Shown: positions 17,269 through 25,341 of the stretch, one piece after another
Position numbering within the stretch: position 1 is the stretch's first letter
Layout: every line of letters begins with the position of its first letter
Source: Psychrobacter sp. NG254
GTDB lineage: Bacteria > Pseudomonadota > Gammaproteobacteria > Pseudomonadales > Moraxellaceae
Direction: 5' to 3'
Assembly: GCF_015277735.1 (NCBI RefSeq)
Contig: NZ_JADHDA010000003.1
Span: forward strand, 310,001 to 374,000
DNA length: 64,000 nt
The notes under the pieces: generated by a model
Told to the model about the DNA's origin: nothing
The model's input: only the letters and a program-made list of their open reading frames with translations
Database searches by the model: none
Translations under genes and position numbers: made by a program

Positions 17269-18465
17269 ATGGCTTCATCAAAAACATTAGAAATCGTCAC
17301 CGCAACTGTGCCCGTACTTGAACAACATGGCGTTGCGATTACCACTGTATTTTATAAAAATATGTTTAATGAGCATCCTGAGCTGTTAGATATTTTTAAT
17401 GAGACCAATCAAAAATTGGGACGTCAGCAGACGGCATTGGCTATGACGGTATTGGCCGCTGCTAAGCATTTAGATAAATTGGCTACGCTATTGCCGCAAG
17501 TGACCCAGATTAGCCATAAACATAGAGCGTTACAGATATTGCCTGAGCATTATCCTATCGTAGGTAAGCATTTGATCGGTGCGATAAAAGAAGTGCTAGG
17601 AGAGGCAGCCACTGACGACATCATTACCGCTTGGAAGGAAGCTTATGATGAGATCGCCTCGGTATTTATTCAGATTGAACATGGCATGTATAAAGAGGCG
17701 ATGTGGAAAAGTTTCGCGCCTTTTAAAGTGATCGAAAAGGTAGCGGCTGCTACGGATATCGCAGCTTTTACAGTAGTGCCAGTGAACGATAATGAAGATA
17801 GTAATCAAGATATTGACCTGAGTAAATTGAAGTTAACCGCTGGTCAGTATATTACGGTGAAAACAGATCCGGCAGACAGCGACCATATTGCGCTGCGTCA
17901 TTATTCTTTATACTCTGCCAGTACCGATGCAGGTATTCAGTTTGCTGTTCGACGTGATAACCGTAATGAGCATCATGGGTTGGTCTCTAACTATATGCAT
18001 GATCAATTAGAAGTGGGTGACACGGTTTTATTGTCGGCTCCAGCTGGTGACTTCGCGCTTAATCAAGATTTGGTACAGCAGAATGAAATTCCATTGGTAT
18101 TGATGAGTGCTGGGGTCGGGGTTACGCCTGTGCTGTCTATGTTAGAGGCGCAGGTACTGGCCAATCCTAAACGACCTATTATCTGGGTTTATGCGTGCCA
18201 AAATGCCACACATCATGCTTTTTCTGATCAGGTAGAGGCATTACTCGCAAAGGCTGAGAGCGTAGAAAAACATATCTTTTACTTTGAATCAGGACAGTTG
18301 TTAGATGCTGCATGGCTTGAAACATTGCCTAAGCCTGCTGATATCTATGTATGCGGATCAATGCCATTTATGGAAAGTATGATTGATGGGTTAGTGGGAT
18401 TAGATCATGGTGTCGATAGCGTTCACTATGAACCGTTTGGCCCTAAAATGAGCTTGGGCGGTTAA
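17269..18465 (+). CDS. hmp: Flavohaemoglobin, nitric oxide dioxygenase
   Basis: A 398-residue cytoplasmic enzyme that converts NO and O2 to nitrate using NAD(P)H, FAD and haem. Globin domain, residues 1-140: Tyr B10 in TTVFYKNMF, Gln E7 in GRQQTALA, and the proximal His in ISHKHRALQILPEHYPIVGKHL. FAD domain: YITVKT and RHYSLYSAS. NAD domain: LMSAGVGVTPVLSMLE, and the C-terminal VHYEPFGPKMSL that contacts FAD. Length and motifs are complete. It is monocistronic, between a terminator and repeat copy E, with an NsrR-like palindrome about 90 bases upstream of the ATG, which fits NO-induced expression. Confidence 0.96.
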   Translation: MASSKTLEIVTATVPVLEQHGVAITTVFYKNMFNEHPELLDIFNETNQKLGRQQTALAMTVLAAAKHLDKLATLLPQVTQISHKHRALQILPEHYPIVGKHLIGAIKEVLGEAATDDIITAWKEAYDEIASVFIQIEHGMYKEAMWKSFAPFKVIEKVAAATDIAAFTVVPVNDNEDSNQDIDLSKLKLTAGQYITVKTDPADSDHIALRHYSLYSASTDAGIQFAVRRDNRNEHHGLVSNYMHDQLEVGDTVLLSAPAGDFALNQDLVQQNEIPLVLMSAGVGVTPVLSMLEAQVLANPKRPIIWVYACQNATHHAFSDQVEALLAKAESVEKHIFYFESGQLLDAAWLETLPKPADIYVCGSMPFMESMIDGLVGLDHGVDSVHYEPFGPKMSLGG

Positions 18466-18475
18466 GTTTTTAACA

Positions 18476-18584
18476 TATAGTTGGTGAACTACTAAACCGC
18501 TACGGCGTTACCTATCCTTAGATGTACTACTTGTATAATCTGCAGTCGGCTACCTTGTACCCATTTTAGAGTTCTTTGACTATA
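18476..18584. repeat. Dispersed intergenic repeat, copy E
   Basis: A 109-base element with TATAG and GACTATA ends, starting 11 bases after the hmp stop. Its reverse complement aligns along its length with copy A. Confidence 0.75.
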
Positions 18585-18605
18585 ATATTAAAAATAAACG
18601 TTTAT

Positions 18606-18648
18606 AAAAAAGCACTTAGCGTGAAATAATCATGCTAAGTGCTTTTTT
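18606..18648. terminator. Bidirectional terminator between hmp and the minus-strand lipoprotein gene
   Basis: AAAAAAGCACTTAGC pairs with GCTAAGTGCTTTTTT, a 15-bp perfect stem with a 13-base loop. It can serve both converging genes. Confidence 0.9.
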
Positions 18649-18682
18649 AATCTTAGTTGACAATAAATAGTATCAGGGCACA

Positions 18683-19495
18683 TTACTCTTTATTTTCAAC
18701 CACACCAATCATGACGCCCATCTCTTTTTTATCCTGCTTATCGATGCTAGGCGCATATAATGCCGACGCAATCCCACCATCTAAAAACAGTGCATTCGGG
18801 CAGTTTAAATTGTCTCTAAATAGGGATGCAAACTGATAAAACGTGACTGGTTCATCGCTATTGACGAACTGTATCGTGCCATCATCACACACGCCTGCAC
18901 CATTACGAATCTTGAGTGAGGTGCTATCAGGTTTGAATTGTGGATGTATCTCATTATTAATGACCAGCATAGGGCCTGATTGAGTGGCATACCAGGGCTG
19001 CGCTTTGTCCTCTGACAGTAACTCACTCAAAGCATTACTTTCCGTAATCTGTACCTTGCCAGCTTTATCCCACCACATGACCCCATTAGGTAACAGATGA
19101 AAATTGCCACCACCTTCTTTTAAATTTAATGACTTGATCTCTTTACCTTCGATAACCGTATAGCCAATCGGTGCGTATTTTTGATTGTACATCCCAGCAT
19201 TCATCGCAAAGTTGAGTGTCTTATCTGTTGGTAATGTTGACAACAACGCATCAAAGGTAAGCATGGGCTGACTACTATCAGATGACTGCCAAAATAACTT
19301 TAATGCGTAGCGTTCATCAGTCAATGCTTCCGCTGTAATTCGGCACGCACTGTAAGAAAATGGCATATTCTGAGACTGGCACGACCAGCTGTCTGTATCG
19401 CTGCTAGCCGTGTCAGTATTTGATTGCTGGCAAGCGCTAAGGCTTAGCACAAGCACTATCGTTGATAGAGCTAAGGTAAAAAGGGAACTTGGCAT
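18683..19495 (-). CDS. Phosphodiester glycosidase-like lipoprotein (DUF2233/NAGPA family)
   Basis: A 270-residue protein with a lipoprotein signal (LVLSLSACQQ; lipidated Cys about residue 22), so it is probably anchored in the periplasm. The body matches the DUF2233/NAGPA family: FAMNAGMYNQKYAPIGYTVIEGKE, GGGNFHLLPNGVMWW, QSGPMLVINNEIHP, RNGAGVCDDGTIQFVNS and ALFLDGGIASALYAP. Eukaryotic relatives (NAGPA) remove N-acetylglucosamine from a phosphodiester; bacterial members are little studied, so the substrate is unknown. The gene stands alone on the minus strand. The ribosome-binding site is weak. Confidence 0.85.
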   Translation of the reverse strand: MPSSLFTLALSTIVLVLSLSACQQSNTDTASSDTDSWSCQSQNMPFSYSACRITAEALTDERYALKLFWQSSDSSQPMLTFDALLSTLPTDKTLNFAMNAGMYNQKYAPIGYTVIEGKEIKSLNLKEGGGNFHLLPNGVMWWDKAGKVQITESNALSELLSEDKAQPWYATQSGPMLVINNEIHPQFKPDSTSLKIRNGAGVCDDGTIQFVNSDEPVTFYQFASLFRDNLNCPNALFLDGGIASALYAPSIDKQDKKEMGVMIGVVENKE

Positions 19496-19588
19496 TAATC
19501 ACGCGTCTTTTAACATAGAGGTTATTTAAAGGTTGCTACTGCTTGCTGCTTAATCGCATCTTTATCAATCATTCTCGAGGACTGTTTT

Positions 19589-21403
19589 TTAGTCACTCGT
19601 CGGTGGAAAATCACGGAATGTATTATTGACGTTACCGATCATGATACCAGTAGTATTATTGTTTACTTTATCGTCCGTTGCTTGATCACCTGCTTTTAAA
19701 GTTGGCGCTTCGGTTTGTTTACCTGTATCTCGCGAGTCTTTGTTGTAGGCAATCAGCGCATCATTATCGGCAAGGAAGCTATCCGCTGTCGACATCACCC
19801 ACATCTGATTGAACACGTCTGCCCGGGCACTTTGATCAAGTAAGGCGCCTCTATCTGTAAAGTAAAAGAACTTCGACAGTAGTTTGATTTGTCCATCGTC
19901 TAAGCGGCGTGCGATGTGATAAGGCTGTAGTTGACTTGGATGCTGTAAACCAACTGCGCCTACGATGCTAGCAAGCGATTTTAGCGTGTTTTTATGGAAG
20001 CTGGCAACGCGCTCGGCTTTACTTGGGACATCAAGCGCTTTTTGGCGATATGGATCTTGGGTAGCGACACCTGTTGGGCAAGTGTTGGTATGACAAGAGC
20101 GCGACTGGATACAACCGACCGCAAACATAAAGCCACGTGCTGAGTTACACCAGTCTGCACCCAAAGCAATCATACGAGCAATATCAAAACCAGAGACGAT
20201 TTTGCCACTTACGCCAAGCATAACCTTGTCACGAATACCTGCACCGACTAAAGTGTTATGAACCAATAGAAAGCCATCAACCATCGGCATGCCGACATTA
20301 TCCATAAACTCGACAGGTGCGGCACCAGTACCACCCTCAGCACCATCAATGACGATAAAATCAGGATAGTTATCCGTCTCTATCATGGCTTTGACAATCG
20401 CCATAAACTGCCACGGCTGACCAATACAAAGTTTAAAACCAACAGGCTTGCCACCAGATAGTTCACGTAACTGCTGCCAAAACGCCACGAGCTCACGCGG
20501 GGTACTAAATGCAGTATGCGAAGAGGGTGAGATGCAGTCTTGACCAAGTGGTACTTGACGCGTGTCAGCAATCTCTTGGGTGATTTTACTAGAGGGTAGG
20601 ACACCGCCTTTACCTGGCTTAGCGCCTTGCGATAGTTTGATTTCGATCATTTTTACTTGTGGATCAACGGCTTTTTCTGCAAAGGATTGTGCATCAAAAT
20701 CACCATTGGCATCGCGGCAACCGAAATAACCCGTACCCAACTCCCAAATTAAATCACCGCCAAATTTTCGATGATGAGGGCTGATCGCACCTTCGCCCGT
20801 ATCATGCGTAAACCCGCCTATTTTCGCGCCTTGATTCAGCGCCATAATAGCGTTGGCAGACAAGCTACCAAAGCTCATGGCAGAGATATTAAATACCGAC
20901 ATATCATGTGGCTGTGTGCAACGCTCACCGCCCACCATGATACGAAAATCTTTGTTTTCTAGCGGCGCACTGATGGCCGATTGCAAAAACCATTCTTTGC
21001 CATGCGTATATAAATTATCTAGCGTCCCAAAGGCATTGGTATCACTGACGTTCTTAGCACGCTGATAAACAAGGGCTCGCTGCTGACGTGAGAATGGCAC
21101 TTGTTCTTTGTCATCCTCTAACAAGTATTGACGAATCTCAGGACGAAAGTCCTCTAACACGTAGCGGATGTGACCTGCAACTGGATAGTTGCTCAATATG
21201 GCATGCTTGGTTTGAATCAAGTCATAAATACCCAAACCAACCCCAAATCCACCAATGAGAATCAACCACCAGTTCAGCAATAATAGCCCTGCTAAAAACA
21301 GCAATATTGCGGCAGCAAAGGTGCTGTAGCGTAATAAAACACCTGTTAGATAAGGCGAATTGTTGGTAGGTTCGGGATTCAGATTGGTACGAGATTGGGG
21401 CAT
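19589..21403 (-). CDS. Membrane-anchored FMN-binding glutamate synthase-like protein
   Basis: The protein carries the central/FMN domain of glutamate synthase without the amidotransferase part. The core includes SAMSFGSLSANAIMALNQGAK, HDTGEGAISPHH, KLSQGAKPGKGGVLP, VIDGAEGGTGAAP and a Cys cluster (CIQSRSCHTNTC) like the 3Fe-4S site of GltB. Two hydrophobic segments near the N-terminus (STFAAAILLFLAGLLLLNWW and the following stretch) should anchor it in the inner membrane. I chose the ATG at 21403. The frame also allows 21484, but that stretch contains promoter-like sequence (TTGAGA then TATATA) and homologs start near here. From 21403 it has 604 residues. Its reaction is not known; nothing shows it makes glutamate. 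Confidence 0.85.
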   Translation of the reverse strand: MPQSRTNLNPEPTNNSPYLTGVLLRYSTFAAAILLFLAGLLLLNWWLILIGGFGVGLGIYDLIQTKHAILSNYPVAGHIRYVLEDFRPEIRQYLLEDDKEQVPFSRQQRALVYQRAKNVSDTNAFGTLDNLYTHGKEWFLQSAISAPLENKDFRIMVGGERCTQPHDMSVFNISAMSFGSLSANAIMALNQGAKIGGFTHDTGEGAISPHHRKFGGDLIWELGTGYFGCRDANGDFDAQSFAEKAVDPQVKMIEIKLSQGAKPGKGGVLPSSKITQEIADTRQVPLGQDCISPSSHTAFSTPRELVAFWQQLRELSGGKPVGFKLCIGQPWQFMAIVKAMIETDNYPDFIVIDGAEGGTGAAPVEFMDNVGMPMVDGFLLVHNTLVGAGIRDKVMLGVSGKIVSGFDIARMIALGADWCNSARGFMFAVGCIQSRSCHTNTCPTGVATQDPYRQKALDVPSKAERVASFHKNTLKSLASIVGAVGLQHPSQLQPYHIARRLDDGQIKLLSKFFYFTDRGALLDQSARADVFNQMWVMSTADSFLADNDALIAYNKDSRDTGKQTEAPTLKAGDQATDDKVNNNTTGIMIGNVNNTFRDFPPTSD

Positions 21404-21607
21404 AGCGAGGCTCGGTAATAAAACATGAAAATTAAAAAACGCGGTAATTATATATAACAGATAAAAAGAATATGTCTCAAGCATCCATACGTATGATGTC
21501 GACGACAGATAATATTTATCTTAACTTATAATTAACGCGCATATTGTACGGTTATGATATCACGGCTTAGAGGGAATTGAGTAAGGTGTGCTTATGCCAT
21601 GGCTTTC

Positions 21608-22741
21608 TCAACAAATCACCCGCACCAAAGTTTTCTGCTCATCAATGGTTTCAAACTTAATGTCAACGGACAAAAACTGCTCAATCAGCCATGCTTGGGT
21701 CTCGGTATGTTGGCTGATGATTCGTGCCGTAAATTCGCCACCACCAGATAACGCCAGTGGCAACAACAACTGGTCTGTTAAGTACTCATCGACCAGCGCA
21801 TTGGTTTTAAAGAGATAACGTTTGACCAAACCTGCTAAGCGATGGCCCATTTTCTCAGCTGAGCTGCGTTTTTCACCCAACAGCGTAAATATTTCGTGAT
21901 GCAGATGATCGCCACATTCATGAGTAACCTGTGCATAGCACGTATTGCCTTCACCGATACCGTCCAGCTTATTGGCTTTGGTGGTAATAAGTGCGCCATC
22001 TACTCCGCTTTCAAGCAGTACGGCTTTAGCGCTGGCAATCTCGCGTTTGCCAATGTCATATTCCAAATTTAGGACACTGGCTACTAATGCGATATTTGTT
22101 AACGCTCCACGTTCGGTTAGGTGTAGTGGCTTGGAATCAGCACGGCGCATAAACGGTGTAATGGTTGCTTTAATCACGCCGCCACCAATGGGCGCAAAGC
22201 CTGCTTGCACACATTTAATATCAATTTTCATGCCTAATTTCGTTAAAGCAGGGACGAATGCGTGTTGCAAAAAGTCCGTGGTTGGCGCTAATGGATTATG
22301 CGTACCGCCTTTTATACTCACGGTTGAATGAACGTTTTGATCTGTATTGGCAAAAAGCAGGGCAGGGAGTAGCGTTTGTAACACAAGACTGGTACTGCCA
22401 GCTGAACCAATATTAAAGTTATAGTCACCTGATTTGATAACATTAGGGGCAAAGCGAAACGATGTGCTGCCCAACGCTGCACCTGTCACAGCGGCATTTG
22501 ATATTTGCTGCGAGGCTTGTACGCACATCAGGTGTTGACGCATCAACCCAGGTTTGGCTCGCCCAGCGCGGATATTGGTCATTTCGATGGGTATGCCTGT
22601 CAGCATCGATAATGAGAGAGCGGTACGAATGATTTGTCCGCCACCTTCGCCAGTGCTGCCATCTATTTTTAGGGTCGCGCGCTTGGTGCTCGTAGTATGG
22701 GCACTGGCATTACTGGCGCTTTGGTTGGGCATAAAGCTCAT
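21608..22741 (-). CDS. rtcA: RNA 3'-terminal phosphate cyclase
   Basis: RtcA converts an RNA 3'-phosphate to a 2',3'-cyclic phosphate with ATP, through an adenylated His. It has 377 residues, longer than the usual 340 because of a Ser/Thr/Ala-rich N-terminal extension of about 20 residues before LKIDGSTGEGGGQIIRTALSLSMLTG. Further signatures: NIRAGRAKPGLMRQHL, SAGSTSLVLQTLLPALLF, KGGTHNPLAPTTDF and DEYLTDQLLLPLALSGGGEFTA. The likely nucleophile is H345 in SQHTETQAW. It is the last gene of the minus-strand rtc island but lies 1.2 kb of genes and spacers away from the rtcB-proximal set and may have its own promoter. Confidence 0.95.
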   Translation of the reverse strand: MSFMPNQSASNASAHTTSTKRATLKIDGSTGEGGGQIIRTALSLSMLTGIPIEMTNIRAGRAKPGLMRQHLMCVQASQQISNAAVTGAALGSTSFRFAPNVIKSGDYNFNIGSAGSTSLVLQTLLPALLFANTDQNVHSTVSIKGGTHNPLAPTTDFLQHAFVPALTKLGMKIDIKCVQAGFAPIGGGVIKATITPFMRRADSKPLHLTERGALTNIALVASVLNLEYDIGKREIASAKAVLLESGVDGALITTKANKLDGIGEGNTCYAQVTHECGDHLHHEIFTLLGEKRSSAEKMGHRLAGLVKRYLFKTNALVDEYLTDQLLLPLALSGGGEFTARIISQHTETQAWLIEQFLSVDIKFETIDEQKTLVRVIC

Positions 22742-22788
22742 TGGTACACTCTCAAAGTTTAATTTTTTGTAAAGCGGGATATGATTAT

Positions 22789-22817
22789 TTTATCGTGCGT
22801 GCTTAAGTTGCTATCAA
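22789..22817 (-). promoter_or_regulatory. Candidate sigma-70 promoter of rtcA
   Basis: On the minus strand TTGATA (22817-22812) is followed after exactly 17 bases by GATAAA (22794-22789). It lies downstream of the terminator hairpin and upstream of the rtcA start, as expected if rtcA is transcribed separately from rtcB. Confidence 0.4.
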
Positions 22818-22835
22818 TTATTATCAAATAAAAGA

Positions 22836-22871
22836 GCCTAAAAAATATGGTATGACGCATATTTTTTAGGC
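22836..22871. terminator. Hairpin terminator between the 74-residue protein gene and rtcA
   Basis: GCCTAAAAAATATG pairs perfectly with CATATTTTTTAGGC (14 bp, 8-base loop). It lies 44 bases after the small gene on the minus strand and would separate rtcA from the genes before it. Confidence 0.7.
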
Positions 22872-22914
22872 CCTGTTGATCAATCAATCAAAGTTTAGCT
22901 TTAGATATCAACGT

Positions 22915-23139
22915 TTAGCTGTTGAATTTTTTCGCTAATAACTCTTTGATAAATGTCACGACGGCTGCGCTGTGCTCAGAGTTTTTGATTTCATCTAATA
23001 GCTCAGCTTTTGACATGCTTTGGTATCTCTGTATGTCTTCGCTGCTGATGTTTTTTGCGCTGTCGATCAAGCCTGATAGGCCATTGTCATCGTTATCACC
23101 GCCTGTTACAGCGCCTAACATATCGTTCATATTTAACAT
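22915..23139 (-). CDS. Small acidic protein of unknown function
   Basis: A 74-residue product, acidic in its first half (GGDNDDNGLSGLIDSA) and probably helical after that (SSEDIQRYQSMSKAELLDEIKNSE and AAVVTFIKELLAKKF). There is no signal peptide or membrane segment. GAGGAA lies 7 bases before the ATG, and a terminator follows, so I regard it as real. I do not recognise a family. It sits in the interval between rtcB and rtcA on the same strand. Confidence 0.65.
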   Translation of the reverse strand: MLNMNDMLGAVTGGDNDDNGLSGLIDSAKNISSEDIQRYQSMSKAELLDEIKNSEHSAAVVTFIKELLAKKFNS

Positions 23140-23200
23140 CGGTATTTCCTCATATAAAAGTAATTATCAAATGCTTCAATGTGAAAATCATTATAAATCT

Positions 23201-23224
23201 GTGCCGTGGTCACATACCACGCAC
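23201..23224. other. Strong hairpin upstream of the 74-residue protein gene
   Basis: GTG-C-CGTGGT pairs with ACCACG-CAC (9 bp with one bulged C) around CACAT. It lies about 60 bases before the small gene's start codon on the minus strand. There is no T tract. Role unknown. Confidence 0.5.
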
Positions 23225-23562
23225 ATCTTAGTCTACCGTATCTATATTCGTTTAGGGGTATTAAAGTCGCCCTTTTTAGATAATGATTATGCGTCGGGAA
23301 GATGGGTTTTAATCAAGATTTCTCCATGGCTTATGATCAATGGCTTTAAAAATAAGATTGAAACCGACTGTCAGTGTCTGGTGATAAGGTCTAAATAGTG
23401 TGGTGTAACAAGTGACGAGTAGAGGCATGAATAGTAAAAAAGACGTTTGCCCGCAACGCCAAGTAGCCACTGCAGTATTTGTTCAACCCCCTGTTGTGGA
23501 GTGCGGGGTCTTAACACTCGCCCAGTCGGTTCCAAAAGGGTGTTCTATAGTTATTTCACTAT

Positions 23563-23604
23563 AAAAGTAGTCATTTAAAAGTAGTCATTTAAAAGTAGTG
23601 ATTT
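23563..23604. repeat. 14-bp direct repeat, three tandem copies
   Basis: AAAAGTAGTCATTT occurs at 23563-23576 and 23577-23590, and with one change (GTGATTT) at 23591-23604. The array starts 9 bases past the stop of the DIP1984-family gene. Confidence 0.95.
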
Positions 23605-23612
23605 AAAAGGAA

Positions 23613-24071
23613 CTATTCTGCTAAATCGATTTGCCAGTTATTGGACTGAATTACAATATTGATTTGACGCAGTTTCATGGCAATATCGTCCGCTTGCTTC
23701 TGTAAACCAACCACTGACACCATGACATTATATTTAATCTCACGATGGCTATAACGGTCTGTTTCGGTATGCGTGGCAGCTATGGCATCGATCAATAGTT
23801 TATGGCGCATCTCTAAGGTATCGCGCTCTACCAACAGCGTTAGCATCGATTGACCGTTATCCGTCTTAGCAATCGCGTTGGTACAGTGAATGCGTTCAAT
23901 CAGGTTTGACAGCTCAGCGATGATTTGGCTGGCATCAACCATCAATGCGTTTGGGTCCTCAGATGGCGTATCGCCTTCTTGGACTTTAATATTGGCGTTA
24001 ATACGGCCCTTTAGTTGAGCCAACTTCTTTTGCATATCGCTACGGATAAGTAGGGCTTCTGCGAGTTTCAT
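23613..24071 (-). CDS. DIP1984 family protein
   Basis: A 152-residue, mostly helical cytoplasmic protein. The N-terminus MKLAEALLIRSDMQKKLAQL, the QEGDTPSEDP block and the SNLIERIHCTNAIAK segment are characteristic of the DIP1984 family (septicolysin-like in old annotations), whose function is not established. The ATG at 24071 has AGAGAG upstream and follows the SMI1/KNR4-like gene by 21 bases, so the two are probably co-transcribed. Its presence in an rtcB-headed transcript is the only hint at function. Confidence 0.8.
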   Translation of the reverse strand: MKLAEALLIRSDMQKKLAQLKGRINANIKVQEGDTPSEDPNALMVDASQIIAELSNLIERIHCTNAIAKTDNGQSMLTLLVERDTLEMRHKLLIDAIAATHTETDRYSHREIKYNVMVSVVGLQKQADDIAMKLRQINIVIQSNNWQIDLAE

Positions 24072-24092
24072 TTTGGTTCTCTCTTATTATAA

Positions 24093-24667
24093 TCAGGATT
24101 CAATATCGCCCCAAAAATCAATATGATTTGGCGTATCGATTATTGGAAATTTATCTGACAATTCAAAACGAAATTCATGAGAAAAATAGTGTGCTAAATC
24201 GTATCCATAGTAAATGATGTCTGTCTGATAAATAGAAAAGACAGGGTTACCAGTTTTATGTAGTTCACTAGGAATGTATCGGTGCGAGTAAATGGGTATC
24301 ATTTTAGGATAAGTCTCATAATAAATTTTAGCGACCATAATATTTTTATTAAGATCATTAGACTTTTCACCCCATTCTTCCATCCAGAATGCATTATGTT
24401 CTATATCAAACACTATGCCACTAAATGGCCAATCTATTCTTTTACGAATATCCATGGCCTCAATTTTTGACTGTAAACCTAGTCGCCAGTTAACAAAACC
24501 ATTAGATATGGGCAGCTCTTTTTGTAAAAAATATTGTAAATCAGGAGGAAACCTTAAATTGAATTTACTTTCAATTTGTTGAACTTCTTCATCAGATAGC
24601 CCATGTTCAAATTTGACTTTTTTGCTTTAAGTTTTCGTATAATTTCTATAGTTTGAGCATGTTTCAT
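24093..24667 (-). pseudogene. SMI1/KNR4-family protein gene with a frameshift at an A6 tract
   Basis: Two overlapping frames together encode one typical SMI1/KNR4 protein of about 191 residues. The ATG at 24667 (GGAAG upstream) gives MKHAQTIEIIRKLKAKK and then runs to a stop at 24554. Shifting -1 at A-AAA-AAG (minus strand 24623-24617) continues as VKFEHGLSDEEVQQIES, FPPDLQYFLQKELPISNGFVNWR and on through DIEHNAFWMEEWG, IPIYSHRYIPSE and NPVFSIYQTDIIYYG to the stop at 24093. The downstream frame has no start of its own before the conserved region. SMI1/KNR4 proteins are often immunity proteins to contact-dependent or polymorphic toxins; no toxin is seen nearby. Either an indel or sequencing error broke the gene, or the ribosome shifts frame here. 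Confidence 0.8.
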
Positions 24668-24733
24668 GATGTTTGCTTCCAATTTTAAAAGCTGATTTCA
24701 AAATAATTAAATGAGGCACTTATTACCAATCTT

Positions 24734-25321
24734 TTAATCTTCCCAATAAAAAAGCCCATCGTAATAAGAGAGATAATTATCAACCAGCACAGAAGGTATT
24801 TTTTCAGCTATTTCCAATGATGTAGTCAGTGCAAGTGTATTCAAACGAATTAAGCCTTTGCGAGTCAAAATTTTTTCTACTTTCTGAGCAAGATTCTTCA
24901 CCGCACTATTGGTCAAGTTATCTAGCATTTTACGGCTTGGTAGATAATGAGAACACATTGAAGGGTCATGAATAGGCCATGACTTTGAACCTTGCATAAA
25001 GACATAGTAAGGTAGCATTCGATGAAATAGAATTATAAGCCCTTCATAGCTCTCAAGACTTTCGAGAGGATCACTAGTAAAGTCAGAAGTCTGCTGGTAA
25101 AACCATGCATCACAGTAAGAGGCATAACCTGAACCATAATGATCTACTTCTAGTTGAAATAGAGTTTGAGTATGACTTTTTATCTCTTCACAGAGGCCTC
25201 TATAATAACCTTCTATCGTAGACTCTTCTCCTGTATTGAAAGGATGCCCGTGCCAAACAATCTCTTTTTTTTCAACATGAATTTGGTGGATCAAATCATA
25301 TAGATTAATAGTTTGTTTCAT
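24734..25321 (-). CDS. Protein of unknown function directly downstream of rtcB
   Basis: A 195-residue soluble protein, rich in Tyr, His and Trp (VWHGHPFNTGE, VDHYGSGYASYCDAWFYQQ, YYVFMQGSKSWPIHDPS, CSHYLPSRKML), with a helical C-terminal part ending DNYLSYYDGLFYWED. I recognise no domain. AAGGAG lies 7 bases before the ATG at 25321, and the gene starts 20 bases after the rtcB stop, so translation coupling or co-transcription with rtcB is likely. The SMI1/KNR4-like gene follows 66 bases later. It could be another immunity-like or stress-linked accessory protein. Confidence 0.75.
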   Translation of the reverse strand: MKQTINLYDLIHQIHVEKKEIVWHGHPFNTGEESTIEGYYRGLCEEIKSHTQTLFQLEVDHYGSGYASYCDAWFYQQTSDFTSDPLESLESYEGLIILFHRMLPYYVFMQGSKSWPIHDPSMCSHYLPSRKMLDNLTNSAVKNLAQKVEKILTRKGLIRLNTLALTTSLEIAEKIPSVLVDNYLSYYDGLFYWED

Positions 25322-25341
25322 AATAATCTCCTTTTAAAAGT

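Larger units (their letters stand above)
23140..23612. other. 473-base non-coding stretch inside the rtc island
   Basis: No credible ORF is seen on the minus strand; a plus-strand frame across 22922-23398 mostly mirrors the small gene. It contains a strong hairpin (23201-23224), a segment richer in GC than its surroundings near 23440-23540 with several short stems, and three tandem 14-base repeats (23563-23604). It may encode a structured RNA or a regulatory leader. Confidence 0.5.

Noticed and set aside
21945-22331. A 128-codon plus-strand frame opposite rtcA
   Set aside because: Antisense shadow of conserved rtcA codons; no ribosome-binding site or family likeness.
22922-23398. A 158-codon plus-strand frame opposite the 74-residue gene
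   Set aside because: The first half is antisense to a small gene with a good ribosome-binding site; the rest runs through the non-coding stretch and reads like random AT-rich sequence.
23440-23540. tRNA-like segments (GGTTC-type strings)
   Set aside because: No acceptor stem, anticodon arm and T arm in proper spacing could be assembled by eye; kept only as a candidate structured region.
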